Positions 1 through 8,370 are shown, numbered from the stretch's first letter. The stretch is DNA of 64,000 bases from a bacterium (GCA_029565685.1 JAKQNR010000006.1:62001-126000), one strand, 5' to 3'. Translations and numbers: made by a program. The notes: generated by a model from the sequence alone, not told the origin.

Positions 1-561
1 GGGAAAAATGCCCTGGCGCTTGAAATCATGGATCGATAACAGGGTCACACATTTGGCAAAAAAGGGATCATCGCGGTACTCGTTCTTCACCAGCCAAGGG
101 ATCAGCGCCGTGGGCCAATCGTTGCAAAAAATCAGCTGCGGTTCCCAATGCAACAGCTTGCTGGTCTCCATGACCGCGCGGCTGAATAGAATGTAGCGCA
201 TGGCATTTTCGCTGGTCTCTTGACCGGTTTTAGGATCAGCCGCGGAATCCAGTTTATCGAAATAGGGCTTGTAGTCCAGAAAATAGACTTGCACCTTGGT
301 CTCTGGCAAAAAAGCGGATTTTGCATTCACCACGAACTGATGGTCGCCTGTTTGAATGGGGATCTCTTTCAGGCGAATCACTTCACGTAACGTATATTTG
401 CGTTCACTGATGGTGCCGTATTTGGGCATCATGACGCGTATATCATGGCCCATTTCAAAAAGCGCCTTGGGCAACGCGCTGGCTATCTCGGCGATGCGGC
501 CGTTTTTGACAAAGGGTGCAACTTCTGAGGCGAGATATAAGATTCGCAGCCGGGTTTTCAT
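1..561 (-). CDS. glgA: Glycogen/starch synthase-like glycosyltransferase, N-terminal part
   Basis: The first 187 codons are read from an ATG at 561; the reading frame runs off the window edge, so the C-terminal domain is not visible. The N-terminus follows the GT5 pattern (start MKTRLRILYLASEVAPF, then ALPKAL, MMPKYG, LLHWEPQLIFCNDW, LLSIHD), matching the starch-synthase catalytic domain that uses ADP- or UDP-glucose to extend alpha-1,4-glucan. The nucleotide-sugar loop that normally reads KTGGLADV is KNGRIAEI here, losing the second glycine. Family assignment is good; substrate and activity are uncertain. A promoter-like pair lies just upstream at 627-654. Confidence 0.85.
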   Translation of the reverse strand, partial: MKTRLRILYLASEVAPFVKNGRIAEIASALPKALFEMGHDIRVMMPKYGTISERKYTLREVIRLKEIPIQTGDHQFVVNAKSAFLPETKVQVYFLDYKPYFDKLDSAADPKTGQETSENAMRYILFSRAVMETSKLLHWEPQLIFCNDWPTALIPWLVKNEYRDDPFFAKCVTLLSIHDFKRQGIFP

Positions 562-626
562 GCTGAACAGCCCCGATTTAGTAACCTGTTTGAAAAGCAA
601 GGGGGTGGACCGTCGATCAATTAGAC

Positions 627-654
627 TCTATAAGATATTAAATTTTATTGACAA
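627..654 (-). promoter_or_regulatory. Candidate promoter for the glgA-like gene
   Basis: On the minus strand TTGTCA (649-654) is followed after 16 nt by TATAGA (627-632), about 65 nt ahead of the ATG at 561, in AT-rich DNA. Recognised by eye only. Confidence 0.4.
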
Positions 655-660
655 AATCAA

Positions 661-695
661 TAAAAAATCGCCTCAGCCAGACTCACTGAGGCGAT
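661..695 (-). terminator. Rho-independent terminator of the YbgF-like gene
   Basis: A perfect 10-bp inverted repeat (ATCGCCTCAG at 667-676, CTGAGGCGAT at 686-695, 9-nt loop) is followed on the minus strand by a T-rich run (661-667). It lies 27 nt past the stop of the lipoprotein gene. Confidence 0.85.
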
Positions 696-721
696 CTAAA
701 TGGATGGAATCCAACGGCGGC

Positions 722-1501
722 CTACAAGCGGGCGAGGTACTCCTTGGCCCGCTGCTGGTATTCGCTGTCCGGATAATTGACGATCAGCTTTTCCAACTCG
801 TCCTTGGCTTTCTCCACATTGCCGATGCGAAGATAGCACAAACCCAGTTTGAGTTGGCTGTCGTCATATTTGTCCGAATCGCTGTAGGTAAAAACTTTTT
901 CAAACTCGACGATGGCCTGGCTGTACTGGTTGTTGCCGTAATAGCATTCACCGATCCAATACTGGCAGTTGTCGAGCAGAGATTTGTCTCCGCCCGACTG
1001 GATCAGGCTTTCAAAAATGGGGATCGCCTGCTGATATTTTCTCGATTCATAGAGTTCGCGCGCTGCATCATACCGATCTTTAAAGCTGCCGTTCGCATGC
1101 GACACCCTGGCCGGTTGCGGTTCGTTCTTGCTCAATTGCTCCTGCAGTCTGGCGATTTGCCGGTCCCGCTCCGACACTTCGGCGCGCAACGCAGCCAACT
1201 CGGCGTCTTTGTCTTTGAGCGCCACATCCAGCTGCCGTTCCTCTGCGGTTTTAGCGGCAACTTCAGCCGCCGGCGCAGGCTCCTCTTTGCTTTTATTGAT
1301 CCCCAACAGTCGCAGCACATCGTCTTCATCCGAGCTCTTAGTCGGTATTTCTGGCGCTGGACTTTCTGCCATGGTCTCCGTATACGAACCCGGCTGTGTG
1401 GCGGCGGCATTCGAACTCTTGGATCCAGCGCACCCCCATCCAGCCACCGCCCCTATCGCCAGGGCGATCACAAGCCCCTGCAACAACTTGCACCGTTTCA
1501 T
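722..1501 (-). CDS. YbgF/CpoB-like lipoprotein with coiled coil and TPR repeats
   Basis: 259 residues from the ATG at 1501. The signal sequence (MKRCKLLQGLVIALAIGAVAGWGC) ends in a cysteine that fits lipid modification, followed by a low-complexity linker, a coiled coil around residues 85-130 (ALKDKDAELAALRAEV and RDRQIARLQEQL) and tandem TPR-type helices (YDAARELYESRKYQQAI, YWIGECYYGNNQYSQAIVEFEK, KLGLCYLRIGNVEKA). This is the architecture of YbgF/CpoB, which links cell-wall synthesis to envelope constriction. No tol or pal genes are present here. The frame is open 30 codons further upstream, but those codons lack signal-sequence character. It has its own promoter and terminator. Confidence 0.8.
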   Translation of the reverse strand: MKRCKLLQGLVIALAIGAVAGWGCAGSKSSNAAATQPGSYTETMAESPAPEIPTKSSDEDDVLRLLGINKSKEEPAPAAEVAAKTAEERQLDVALKDKDAELAALRAEVSERDRQIARLQEQLSKNEPQPARVSHANGSFKDRYDAARELYESRKYQQAIPIFESLIQSGGDKSLLDNCQYWIGECYYGNNQYSQAIVEFEKVFTYSDSDKYDDSQLKLGLCYLRIGNVEKAKDELEKLIVNYPDSEYQQRAKEYLARL

Positions 1502-1620
1502 GGTGTTCTCCCACTGATGATCAACTGACAATTTATTTTTCCTCCCACGGCGAAAAACCCTCACACATGAAGAGCAAGCACAAGACGCCAAAACCGGGAA
1601 CAGGATTTTCCCAATATTCT

Positions 1621-1635
1621 AACTTATTATAAGTT
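1621..1635. promoter_or_regulatory. Perfect 15-bp palindrome at the presumed transcription start
   Basis: AACTTAT-T-ATAAGTT is a perfect inverted repeat with a one-base centre. It begins about 9 nt downstream of the -10 box of the YbgF-like gene, the position expected of an operator for a dimeric repressor. Confidence 0.35.
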
Positions 1636-1643
1636 CCGTATTT

Positions 1644-1672
1644 AAGATATTTAACACCAGCCTAAAAGTCAA
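1644..1672 (-). promoter_or_regulatory. Candidate promoter for the YbgF-like gene
   Basis: On the minus strand TTGACT (1667-1672), a 17-nt spacer and TATCTT (1644-1649). The implied leader to the ATG at 1501 is about 135 nt. It lies directly after the lgt stop codon. Confidence 0.5.
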
Positions 1673-1680
1673 GAGTTTTT

Positions 1681-2532
1681 TTATTTGCTCTCCCTGGCCC
1701 GGCCGCTCCAAGCCGGCGCCGCCTTTGTGCCCGAGCTCTTGCGATGATTCCACAGGATCAAACCGATGCCCAGAAGAATAAAGACCAGACTGATGCCCTG
1801 ATTCAGCGAAATAGCCTTGCCGGCGATGGAGCCGATGATCATCGATTCTTCGTAATAACGAAAAAAATCGATCGTGAAGCGACCGATGCCGTAGAGAATG
1901 AAAAACAGATGCAGCTGAAACCCCGTATAGCGGAACTTTTTTTCCGCCAGCAGCATGAGGCCGAACATGAGCAAGCCGTAAAACGACTGATACAGCTGCG
2001 TCGGATACAACGGCACAGCGCCGAACATCGCTCCCGCCGGACTGTCCGGTGGAAAGGTGACGCAAAAACCGCCGTGTTCGCAGGGCAGGCCGAAGCAGCA
2101 TCCGTTGAGATAACAACCCAACCGGGTGATCGCTTCGCCGAGAGCGAACAGGGGCAGAATGATGTCGGCAAAAACCAGAAAGGGCAGCTTTTTCACCCGC
2201 AGATAAATAAGGACGGTGATGAAGGAGAGGATCACGCCGCCCAGCATGGTCAATCCGGCGATGCCGATCTGCCCATTGCTCTGCAGTGGATTGATCGTAT
2301 CAAGCCAGTGACCGCGAAACTCTTCCAGATGAAAGAGAACGTACAGCAGCCGGGAACCGACGATGGCGCTGATGATGATGAGCACCGAAACATCCATGAT
2401 CTGATTGGGATCGACGTTTTTCTTTTTCGCCCGCTGGACCGACAGCCAGATTCCCAGTAGAAAGGCGATCGCCAGCATCAAGCCATAGGCGCGGATTTCC
2501 AGCGGGCCCAGCTTGAAAAGAACAGGATGCAT
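1681..2532 (-). CDS. lgt: Prolipoprotein diacylglyceryl transferase
   Basis: 283 residues with about seven membrane segments. Lgt transfers diacylglycerol from phosphatidylglycerol to the lipobox cysteine of prolipoproteins on the inner membrane. The family signature is visible as ITRLGCYLNGCCFG followed by an HGGFCVTFP segment; the N-terminus (HPVLFKLGPLEIRAYGLM) is typical. The ATG at 2532 is chosen because GGGAGA lies 7 nt upstream; the frame is open nine codons more. It is the last gene of the envelope operon running leftward from lpxH. Confidence 0.93.
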   Translation of the reverse strand: MHPVLFKLGPLEIRAYGLMLAIAFLLGIWLSVQRAKKKNVDPNQIMDVSVLIIISAIVGSRLLYVLFHLEEFRGHWLDTINPLQSNGQIGIAGLTMLGGVILSFITVLIYLRVKKLPFLVFADIILPLFALGEAITRLGCYLNGCCFGLPCEHGGFCVTFPPDSPAGAMFGAVPLYPTQLYQSFYGLLMFGLMLLAEKKFRYTGFQLHLFFILYGIGRFTIDFFRYYEESMIIGSIAGKAISLNQGISLVFILLGIGLILWNHRKSSGTKAAPAWSGRARESK

Positions 2533-2613
2533 AGATATCTCCCTATTAAGTAGAACCACTTGAACGCGTCCGGCGTTACGGGTGCAGGCAGAGCCGACCG
2601 TCAGCAGGCGCGC

Positions 2614-3831
2614 TTATTGATTGGCGACATTGCAGATCATTCCGGCGACCAGCATATTGGTCAACATGGCCGATCCGCCGTAACTGATGTAAGGCAGTGG
2701 AACGCCGGCGACCGGCGCCACACCCATCGTCATACCGATGTTCACGATGATCTGAAAGGCGAGCATGCTCATCAGGCCGATACAGAGCAGGCTGGCGAAA
2801 CGGTGGTTGGCGGACGAAGCGATTTTAATCGTCCGCTGTAGAAAAATAAAAAAGGTCAGCAGCACCGCCAGAGAGCCCAACAAACCCCACTCCTCGGCCA
2901 ACACGGAAAATATAAAATCCGTATGCTGGGCGGGTAGAAATCGCAATTGGGTCTGCGTGCCGTGAAGCAGCCCTTTGCCGAGCAGTCCGCCGGATCCGAT
3001 CGCCACTTTGGACTGAATGATCTGATAGCCTGTGCCCTGGGGATCAGACACCAGTCCTAAAAAAGTCAGCACCCGCTGCTGCTGATAGGCGTGCAACCGG
3101 TTCCACATCACCGGAGACAACAACCCCACCGCAATGTTGACGAGAAACACGCCGATGAAAACCGACTTGCGCCTGCCCGATAAATACAGCACCGCGGTGA
3201 TCAGCAGGATGACGATAAAAAAAGAAATCAGATTGAACGAGGCGAAAAAAGTGACCGCCGGCGCCGCCAGCACAAAGATGATGAACGGATCGATGCCGCG
3301 CCAGTACAGCATCGGAATCAACACCGCCAGATACACCAGCGAGGTACCCAGATCCGGCTGCTGGATGACCAGGGCGAACGGCGCCAACGCCAGGCCGAAC
3401 ACTATCAACAGGTAGCGCAAGCGGTTGGGCGAATGGGTTTCGACCGACAAAAAGTGCGCCAGCGTCATCACCAGCACCGGCTTCATGAACTCGGAAGGCT
3501 GGATCCTGATCCCAGCGATTTCGAACCATCGTCGGCTGCCGCCGGCGATGATGCCAAAGACATCCATGATCAGCAGCATGAACACCAGGATGGCATAGAG
3601 GCTATAGCAGCTCGAATAGAAAACCACGGGTGGTATGCGGGCGACCAGATAAAACACCACCAGCCCGGCGCCGATCCAGATCATCTGTTTGTTGAAATTC
3701 TCCCGTATGGCCGGCGATTCGCTGCTGTGGGTGGCGCTGTACACCGCCAGCAATGAAAACAGACAGAACAGCAGAACGCAGATCAGGATGACCCGGTCCA
3801 ATTTGGCTCTTTTTAATTCAGGAATAAGCAT
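2614..3831 (-). CDS. rodA: Rod-shape peptidoglycan glycosyltransferase RodA (SEDS family)
   Basis: 405 residues with about ten transmembrane segments. SEDS proteins polymerise lipid II during cell elongation, paired with a class B penicillin-binding protein. Family features seen include QQPDLGTSLV, GLLGKGLLHGTQTQLRFLPAQHTDFIFSVLAEEWG and PLPYISYGGSAM near the C-terminus. RodA rather than FtsW is chosen because the gene follows mrdA after 9 nt and sits with mreC and mreD. Confidence 0.93.
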   Translation of the reverse strand: MLIPELKRAKLDRVILICVLLFCLFSLLAVYSATHSSESPAIRENFNKQMIWIGAGLVVFYLVARIPPVVFYSSCYSLYAILVFMLLIMDVFGIIAGGSRRWFEIAGIRIQPSEFMKPVLVMTLAHFLSVETHSPNRLRYLLIVFGLALAPFALVIQQPDLGTSLVYLAVLIPMLYWRGIDPFIIFVLAAPAVTFFASFNLISFFIVILLITAVLYLSGRRKSVFIGVFLVNIAVGLLSPVMWNRLHAYQQQRVLTFLGLVSDPQGTGYQIIQSKVAIGSGGLLGKGLLHGTQTQLRFLPAQHTDFIFSVLAEEWGLLGSLAVLLTFFIFLQRTIKIASSANHRFASLLCIGLMSMLAFQIIVNIGMTMGVAPVAGVPLPYISYGGSAMLTNMLVAGMICNVANQ

Positions 3832-3840
3832 GGCGCCGGT

Positions 3841-5646
3841 CTATCGCAGTGCGATGGTTTGCGAATCCGGCGCAGTCTTTTTGATGGCCGGCATCTTTTG
3901 GTGAGCGAAATAACGTTTGAACATCATGCCCGCCAGGGGGGCAGAGTTGGCGCCGCCGCCTCCGGCGTTCTCCAGCAACACACAGAGGGCGACCTCAGGA
4001 TTTTGGGCCGGCGCAAATCCGACGAACCACGCATGCGGCTCGCCATGAGGGTTCTGCGCCGTGCCGGTCTTGCCGCAGACTTGCACCTCTTCCAGCCGGC
4101 TGGCGCGGCCGGTACCGCCCACGGCGTTGACCACCCGGTACATGCCCTCATGGATCACCTCAAAGGACCGCGCAGTGATCGCAGCGCTCTCCCGGGCGAT
4201 CTGTTGTTTGTAATACTGATGGCGGGCTGGATCGTACAACTTGTGCACCATGTGCGGCCGATAGCACCACCCCCGATTGGCGATCATCATCGCGAAACGG
4301 GCCATTTGCAAGGGCGTCACCAGCAGATCCCCCTGGCCGATGGCCAAGTTGAGCATCATGCCGTTGCTCCATCCCTTGACGCCGAAAACCCGGTCAAGAT
4401 AGTCCCGATCCGGCAGCACACCCGGCTCCTCGCTGGGCAGATCGATGCCCGTGCGCCTGCCGAATCCCAACTGCTTCGCGGCCGTGGCCCAAGCGTCCAC
4501 ACCGATCAGCAGACCAAGCTGATAGAAATAGGTGTTGCACGATACTTTGAGCGCGTCCATCATATTCAAACCGCCGTGGCCTGCGCCGTACCAGCAATTG
4601 AACGTGCTGCCGCCGATGGTAATCCCTCCGTGACAGCTCACGGTGTAGCCGGGGCTGCACTTGTTTTCGTCCAGGGCGGCTGCCACTGCCACCATTTTAA
4701 ATGTGGACCCGGGCGGATAGGTGCTCTGGGTGACCCGGTCAAAAAGCGGTTTGCCGGGATCGTTCACCAGCGCCTTCCAGGTTTCGTTGCTCAGCGTGCC
4801 GGTAAAGATCTCCGGATCATAATCCGGCTTGCTGCATATCGCCAATACGCCGCCATCGCGGCAATCCATCATCACGATGGCGCCGCGCTTGCCGTACAGC
4901 AGCGAATCGCCCAGCATTTGCAGCCGTGCATCGATGGTCAGATAGAAATCCTTGCCGCGCAGGGGCTGGCTTTCACCCACGTCGATGATGTCGCGCACCT
5001 CCCGGCCGATGACATCCACCTCGATGAAATCATAGCCCGGCCGGCCGCGCAGATCTTGATCATACATTTTCTCCAGCCCGGTCTTGCCCACCAGATCCCC
5101 GGGGATCAACCCTTCTTTTCGTCGCCGTTCCAGTTCAGCTTTGGAAATCTCGCCGATATAGCCGAAAAGATGAGGCGCCTTGATGCCGGTCGGATACACC
5201 CGCCGGGTTTCCACCTCGTAGGTGACGCCAGGTAAATCCAGTTTGCGCTCTTCCAGACGGACCAGCAGGGGATACTCGACATTCCGCTTGAGTTTGACGG
5301 CGAGATACGGATTACCGGCTTCACTCAGCCTCTCGCAGAGTTTTTCCCCCGGTTCCGACAGCAACTGGCCGAGAAGATTCAGGACCTGCGGATTGTTTTT
5401 CGTCTCGCTGGGCACTGCGCTCACCGAATACGAAGGTCGATTTTCCACCAGGATGACGCCGTTGCGGTCATAGAGAATGCCGCGTGGCGCTTCCAGCCGC
5501 AATCGCCGCATGCGGTTTTGATTGGAGTGAGCAAGATATCTGCTCCGCTGAAGGACCTGCAGATTGACCAGTTGCAGTGCCAAAGCGAGAAACAGTGCCG
5601 CCAGAACGCCGACAACGACATTTTTATTGTAAACGGTGTAAGACAA
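3841..5646 (-). CDS. mrdA: Penicillin-binding protein 2 (elongasome transpeptidase)
   Basis: 601 residues: a short cytoplasmic N-terminus, one membrane anchor (residues 9-30), a dimerisation/pedestal region and a transpeptidase domain. The active-site motifs are present: S-T-F-K with nucleophile Ser314, SCN at 369-371 and KTG at 526-528. It cross-links peptidoglycan in the periplasm with RodA during side-wall growth. It lies 27 nt after mreD and 9 nt before rodA. Confidence 0.95.
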   Translation of the reverse strand: MSYTVYNKNVVVGVLAALFLALALQLVNLQVLQRSRYLAHSNQNRMRRLRLEAPRGILYDRNGVILVENRPSYSVSAVPSETKNNPQVLNLLGQLLSEPGEKLCERLSEAGNPYLAVKLKRNVEYPLLVRLEERKLDLPGVTYEVETRRVYPTGIKAPHLFGYIGEISKAELERRRKEGLIPGDLVGKTGLEKMYDQDLRGRPGYDFIEVDVIGREVRDIIDVGESQPLRGKDFYLTIDARLQMLGDSLLYGKRGAIVMMDCRDGGVLAICSKPDYDPEIFTGTLSNETWKALVNDPGKPLFDRVTQSTYPPGSTFKMVAVAAALDENKCSPGYTVSCHGGITIGGSTFNCWYGAGHGGLNMMDALKVSCNTYFYQLGLLIGVDAWATAAKQLGFGRRTGIDLPSEEPGVLPDRDYLDRVFGVKGWSNGMMLNLAIGQGDLLVTPLQMARFAMMIANRGWCYRPHMVHKLYDPARHQYYKQQIARESAAITARSFEVIHEGMYRVVNAVGGTGRASRLEEVQVCGKTGTAQNPHGEPHAWFVGFAPAQNPEVALCVLLENAGGGGANSAPLAGMMFKRYFAHQKMPAIKKTAPDSQTIALR

Positions 5647-5673
5647 TCGTTTGTATTCCCATCAGGTCAGCTG

Positions 5674-6177
5674 TTAGACAAACGGAACGGAATCCTCTTT
5701 ATACAGTTTTTCCCACGTCTCCTGCGAGATTAGAGAAAACAGAATGAGCGTCACCAGCTCCGTGTACAGGGTGGAGAAAAGGATCCGCCACCATAAAACG
5801 CCAGGCGACCAGTGCTCGATCACGGACAGGACTGCGAATAGAACCACATTGTTCAGCAGCGCGATGCCCATGACCCGAAAACTCGCTTCATACGAATGGT
5901 GAAATGCATGTTCGCTCAAAAAGGTGCCTGCGGCAAAGGAGGCCACCGACCGGGCCAACGCCCCGGGGCCCAGGAGGGCATGGTTGAGTAGATCTTCGGC
6001 CAGGCCGGCGCTGAACCCCCATATCACCGCGCGCCTCCGGCCTTCACGCATACTGATATAGCACAAGGCGATGATGCACAGATCCGGTTTGATGCCGCGG
6101 ACGGCAAACAGATCCCCCAGCGCCACCTGCACCAACAAGGCCAATCCGACGAGGAAGAGGTAGAAAAGATATTTCAC
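5674..6177 (-). CDS. mreD: Rod-shape determining protein MreD
   Basis: 167 residues, a small polytopic inner-membrane protein with about five hydrophobic segments and the MreD-type core GIKPDLCIIALCYISMREG followed by a glycine-rich membrane helix. It starts with GTG at 6177, one base beyond the mreC stop, with a GGGGG ribosome-binding site inside the end of mreC, implying translational coupling. It bridges MreC to the cytoplasmic elongation complex. Confidence 0.85.
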   Translation of the reverse strand: MKYLFYLFLVGLALLVQVALGDLFAVRGIKPDLCIIALCYISMREGRRRAVIWGFSAGLAEDLLNHALLGPGALARSVASFAAGTFLSEHAFHHSYEASFRVMGIALLNNVVLFAVLSVIEHWSPGVLWWRILFSTLYTELVTLILFSLISQETWEKLYKEDSVPFV

Positions 6178-6178
6178 C

Positions 6179-6994
6179 TCAGCCCCCTGCCTGTCGGCCG
6201 GCGTTCGCGTCCAGCATCACGAACACCTCTTCCAATCGGGAAAAATCCAGACGCGGCTTGACATAGATTTTTTGAAACATGCCGGCGTGGGCATCGTCGA
6301 TCATTGAGACCACGCCGATTTTGAGCCCGGTCGGAAACAGCGAATTCTGTCCTGAGGTCACCACCCAATCGCCCACTTTGATATCCGCGCTGAGGAACAC
6401 ACCGGTGAGCAGACCTGAGTCAAAACCGGCCCACTGAAAGACGCCCTGCACGCGGCTGCGCTGATCCAGCGCGGCCACACGAAAGTTTCGGTCGGTCAAC
6501 AGTTGAACGATCGAATGATTGGAGGAGACCGAGAGCACTTTGCCCACCAGGCCGTCGGCCGACATCACCGGCAGATTTTCCTGAATGCCCTGCAGCCGGC
6601 CGACATCGATCAGGATCGTCGCCATGCCAGGATGACTGCCGGCGCCGACCAATCGTGCGGGTTGCAGACGCGCCGGCGTCTGTTCGGCAAAGCCCACCAT
6701 GGCGCGCAACCGCTGATTCTCATAGTGCGCCTCCGCCAGCTGGCAGTTGCGCACCTGGAGCATGGCATTTTGATAACGCAGGCGGCTGTTCTCTTCATAG
6801 ACATCGCTTAACCGCCGGATCGCGGTGACCGGCTGCGCCATTCGTCCTAAAAGTTCAAGACTGATGCTGTGCAATGCGCCTAACTCGCTGCCGTGATTGC
6901 CCATAAACATCAGTCCGACGGATGCAACGACGGCCAGGGTAAGAATCAGATAATCCAGTCGGGGAGCAACAATTTTCTTTAGGTTTTTCGGCAA
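6179..6994 (-). CDS. mreC: Rod-shape determining protein MreC
   Basis: 271 residues: cytoplasmic tail, one membrane helix (about residues 14-30), a coiled-coil segment (SDVYEENSRLRYQNAMLQVRN) and the periplasmic beta domain with LVGAGSHPGMATILIDVGR, GLVGKVLSVSSNHSIVQLLTD and GDWVVTSGQNSLFPTGLKIG. The start is TTG at 6994 with AGGA about 9 nt upstream; no in-frame ATG precedes the membrane helix. mreB, usually next to mreC, is absent; lpxH takes that place here. Confidence 0.92.
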   Translation of the reverse strand: MPKNLKKIVAPRLDYLILTLAVVASVGLMFMGNHGSELGALHSISLELLGRMAQPVTAIRRLSDVYEENSRLRYQNAMLQVRNCQLAEAHYENQRLRAMVGFAEQTPARLQPARLVGAGSHPGMATILIDVGRLQGIQENLPVMSADGLVGKVLSVSSNHSIVQLLTDRNFRVAALDQRSRVQGVFQWAGFDSGLLTGVFLSADIKVGDWVVTSGQNSLFPTGLKIGVVSMIDDAHAGMFQKIYVKPRLDFSRLEEVFVMLDANAGRQAGG

Positions 6995-7047
6995 AACGTT
7001 CAGTCCTGAAATGCATTCTGTCTGTCAGCGGCAAAACGCGGCGGCTG

Positions 7048-7812
7048 TCAATGCGCCGCGGCCGCGGTGGAGCTCGCCTGCGTCCGGCCCTCCCAGCGAT
7101 GCAGGGACGGAAGGCCATCCTCGATCACCGCGTAGCTGAACGCGGTGAGCCAGTTGCCTGCATTGACATACCAGCCATGACGATAGCGCACGCATGCAGG
7201 CACATGGGTATGCCCGAGCACCACCATATCATAACCCTGATCGATCTTTGCAAAGGCAAAAGCGCGATAGTCTTCGTCGCTCTGTTGGTCGGCCGCTTTG
7301 TCCGCGTCCCGGCTCATCTGCGAAAAAAACAACGCCAGCGGCACGCCGATATCCGGATGCAACCAGCGATAGAGCCATACGTTGAGGGGGTGACGCAGCA
7401 CCCGTTTCAGCGCTCGATACCCATAATCTTTCTTCAGCAGGCCGTCGCCGTGAAGCAGATAAATCTTTTTGTCTTGGTGCGTCAGTTCGAGGGCATCGCG
7501 ATGCAGCTGCAGTCCCACCTCGCGCCGCATAAAAGCGCCCAGCCAGAAATCATGATTGCCGGCGATGTAATCGATGGGGATGCCGGAGCGGACGAGCGAA
7601 GACAGCTGCGCCAGAATATGAAAATGGCGGTTGGGGATGGCATGACGGTATTCAAACCAGAAATCAAAAAGATCGCCGCAGATGATCAGGCGGCAGGGTT
7701 GGTCCTGCAAGGATTGCAAAAACGAGAGCAACAGCGCCGTTTTTTTTTCTTCCATCCCCGCCCGTTGCGCACCGATATGCGCGTCCGAGATAATGTATAT
7801 TTTTTCGTCCAT
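7048..7812 (-). CDS. lpxH: LpxH-like UDP-2,3-diacylglucosamine pyrophosphatase
   Basis: 254 residues of the calcineurin-like metallophosphoesterase fold. All metal-binding motifs are present in order: SDAHIG, GDLFDFW, GNHDFWLG, LHGDGLL and GHTHVP. In lipid A synthesis LpxH cleaves UDP-2,3-diacylglucosamine to lipid X and UMP at the inner membrane. The ATG at 7812 is preferred (AGGA 4 nt upstream, fold begins at once), although the frame stays open for 56 more codons. It opens the mre-mrd-lgt operon. A related UDP-sugar hydrolase role cannot be excluded. Confidence 0.82.
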   Translation of the reverse strand: MDEKIYIISDAHIGAQRAGMEEKKTALLLSFLQSLQDQPCRLIICGDLFDFWFEYRHAIPNRHFHILAQLSSLVRSGIPIDYIAGNHDFWLGAFMRREVGLQLHRDALELTHQDKKIYLLHGDGLLKKDYGYRALKRVLRHPLNVWLYRWLHPDIGVPLALFFSQMSRDADKAADQQSDEDYRAFAFAKIDQGYDMVVLGHTHVPACVRYRHGWYVNAGNWLTAFSYAVIEDGLPSLHRWEGRTQASSTAAAAH

Positions 7813-7927
7813 CAAATCCTGGTGGAGGCTCGTCGCATGTCGAGCGGCAGCTGCCGCAACATCCGGCAAGCTTCCTGCCGCCGGCGTTTGCCCCCATGTG
7901 CCCTGCGGCGCCTGACTGGTTTGAAAG

Positions 7928-7956
7928 AATTTAATCAACCTAGCCCATAAATGCAA
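7928..7956 (-). promoter_or_regulatory. Candidate promoter of the lpxH-mreCD-mrdA-rodA-lgt operon
   Basis: On the minus strand TTGCAT (7951-7956), a 17-nt spacer and TAAATT (7928-7933), ending 115 nt before the lpxH ATG. It is divergent from the BMC promoter at 7999-8027, so the two share a 42-nt control region. Confidence 0.5.
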
Positions 7957-7998
7957 GGATGTTCTTGCCTTGCGCCGCACGAAGCGAGGAAAAAAAAG

Positions 7999-8027
7999 TT
8001 GACAAAGTTTTAAAAGTTTGCTAATTT
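7999..8027 (+). promoter_or_regulatory. Candidate promoter of the BMC shell gene
   Basis: A perfect -35 box TTGACA (7999-8004), a 17-nt spacer and TAATTT (8022-8027), 53 nt before the ATG at 8080, in an AT-rich island within GC-rich DNA. Confidence 0.6.
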
Positions 8028-8079
8028 AATGCAAATCATGCTGGCAATGTCTAATCCCCGAAGGGAGAAATCAATACAG

Positions 8080-8370
8080 ATGGAAGCACTGGGTTTGATC
8101 GAAACCAAAGGATTGGTGGCCGCCATCGAGGCTGCGGACGCCATGGTCAAAGCCGCCCAGGTCACCCTGATCGGCTCGGAAAAGGTAGGCGGCGGACTGG
8201 TGGCCGTCATGGTTCGCGGCGATGTGGGCGCGGTCAAAGCGGCCACCGAGGCCGGTGCTGCGGCTGCGGAAAAAATCGGCGAACTGATCTCGGTCCATGT
8301 GATCCCGCGGCCGCACAGCGATGTGGAAAATCTGCTGCCCCGGGGCGGCGCCGGCAAGGCGGTCAGCTGA
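8080..8370 (+). CDS. Bacterial microcompartment hexameric shell protein (BMC-H, PduA/EutM type)
   Basis: 96 residues matching one complete BMC-H domain: [20 protein letters not shown] at the start, KVGGGL as the central pore loop, [15 protein letters not shown], and [11 protein letters not shown] before a short tail. PduA-type proteins form flat hexamers that tile the shell of metabolic microcompartments. The pore residue is glycine, where PduA has serine and EutM alanine. The ATG at 8080 follows GGGAG at a slightly long 12 nt; upstream in-frame ATGs (8029, 8038, 8047) have no binding site. No other shell or cargo gene lies in the window. The gene has its own promoter and terminator, so it is a single-gene unit. 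Confidence 0.95.
   Translation: MEALGLIETKGLVAAIEAADAMVKAAQVTLIGSEKVGGGLVAVMVRGDVGAVKAATEAGAAAAEKIGELISVHVIPRPHSDVENLLPRGGAGKAVS

Noticed and set aside
356-1528. 390-codon plus-strand open frame opposite the YbgF-like lipoprotein and glgA
   Set aside because: It crosses the promoter of glgA and a strong terminator; the lipoprotein on the other strand has signal peptide, coiled coil and TPR features.
3859-5235. 458-codon plus-strand open frame opposite mrdA
   Set aside because: mrdA has all three transpeptidase motifs in the other strand; the antisense frame is a His/Arg/Gln-rich by-product of high GC.
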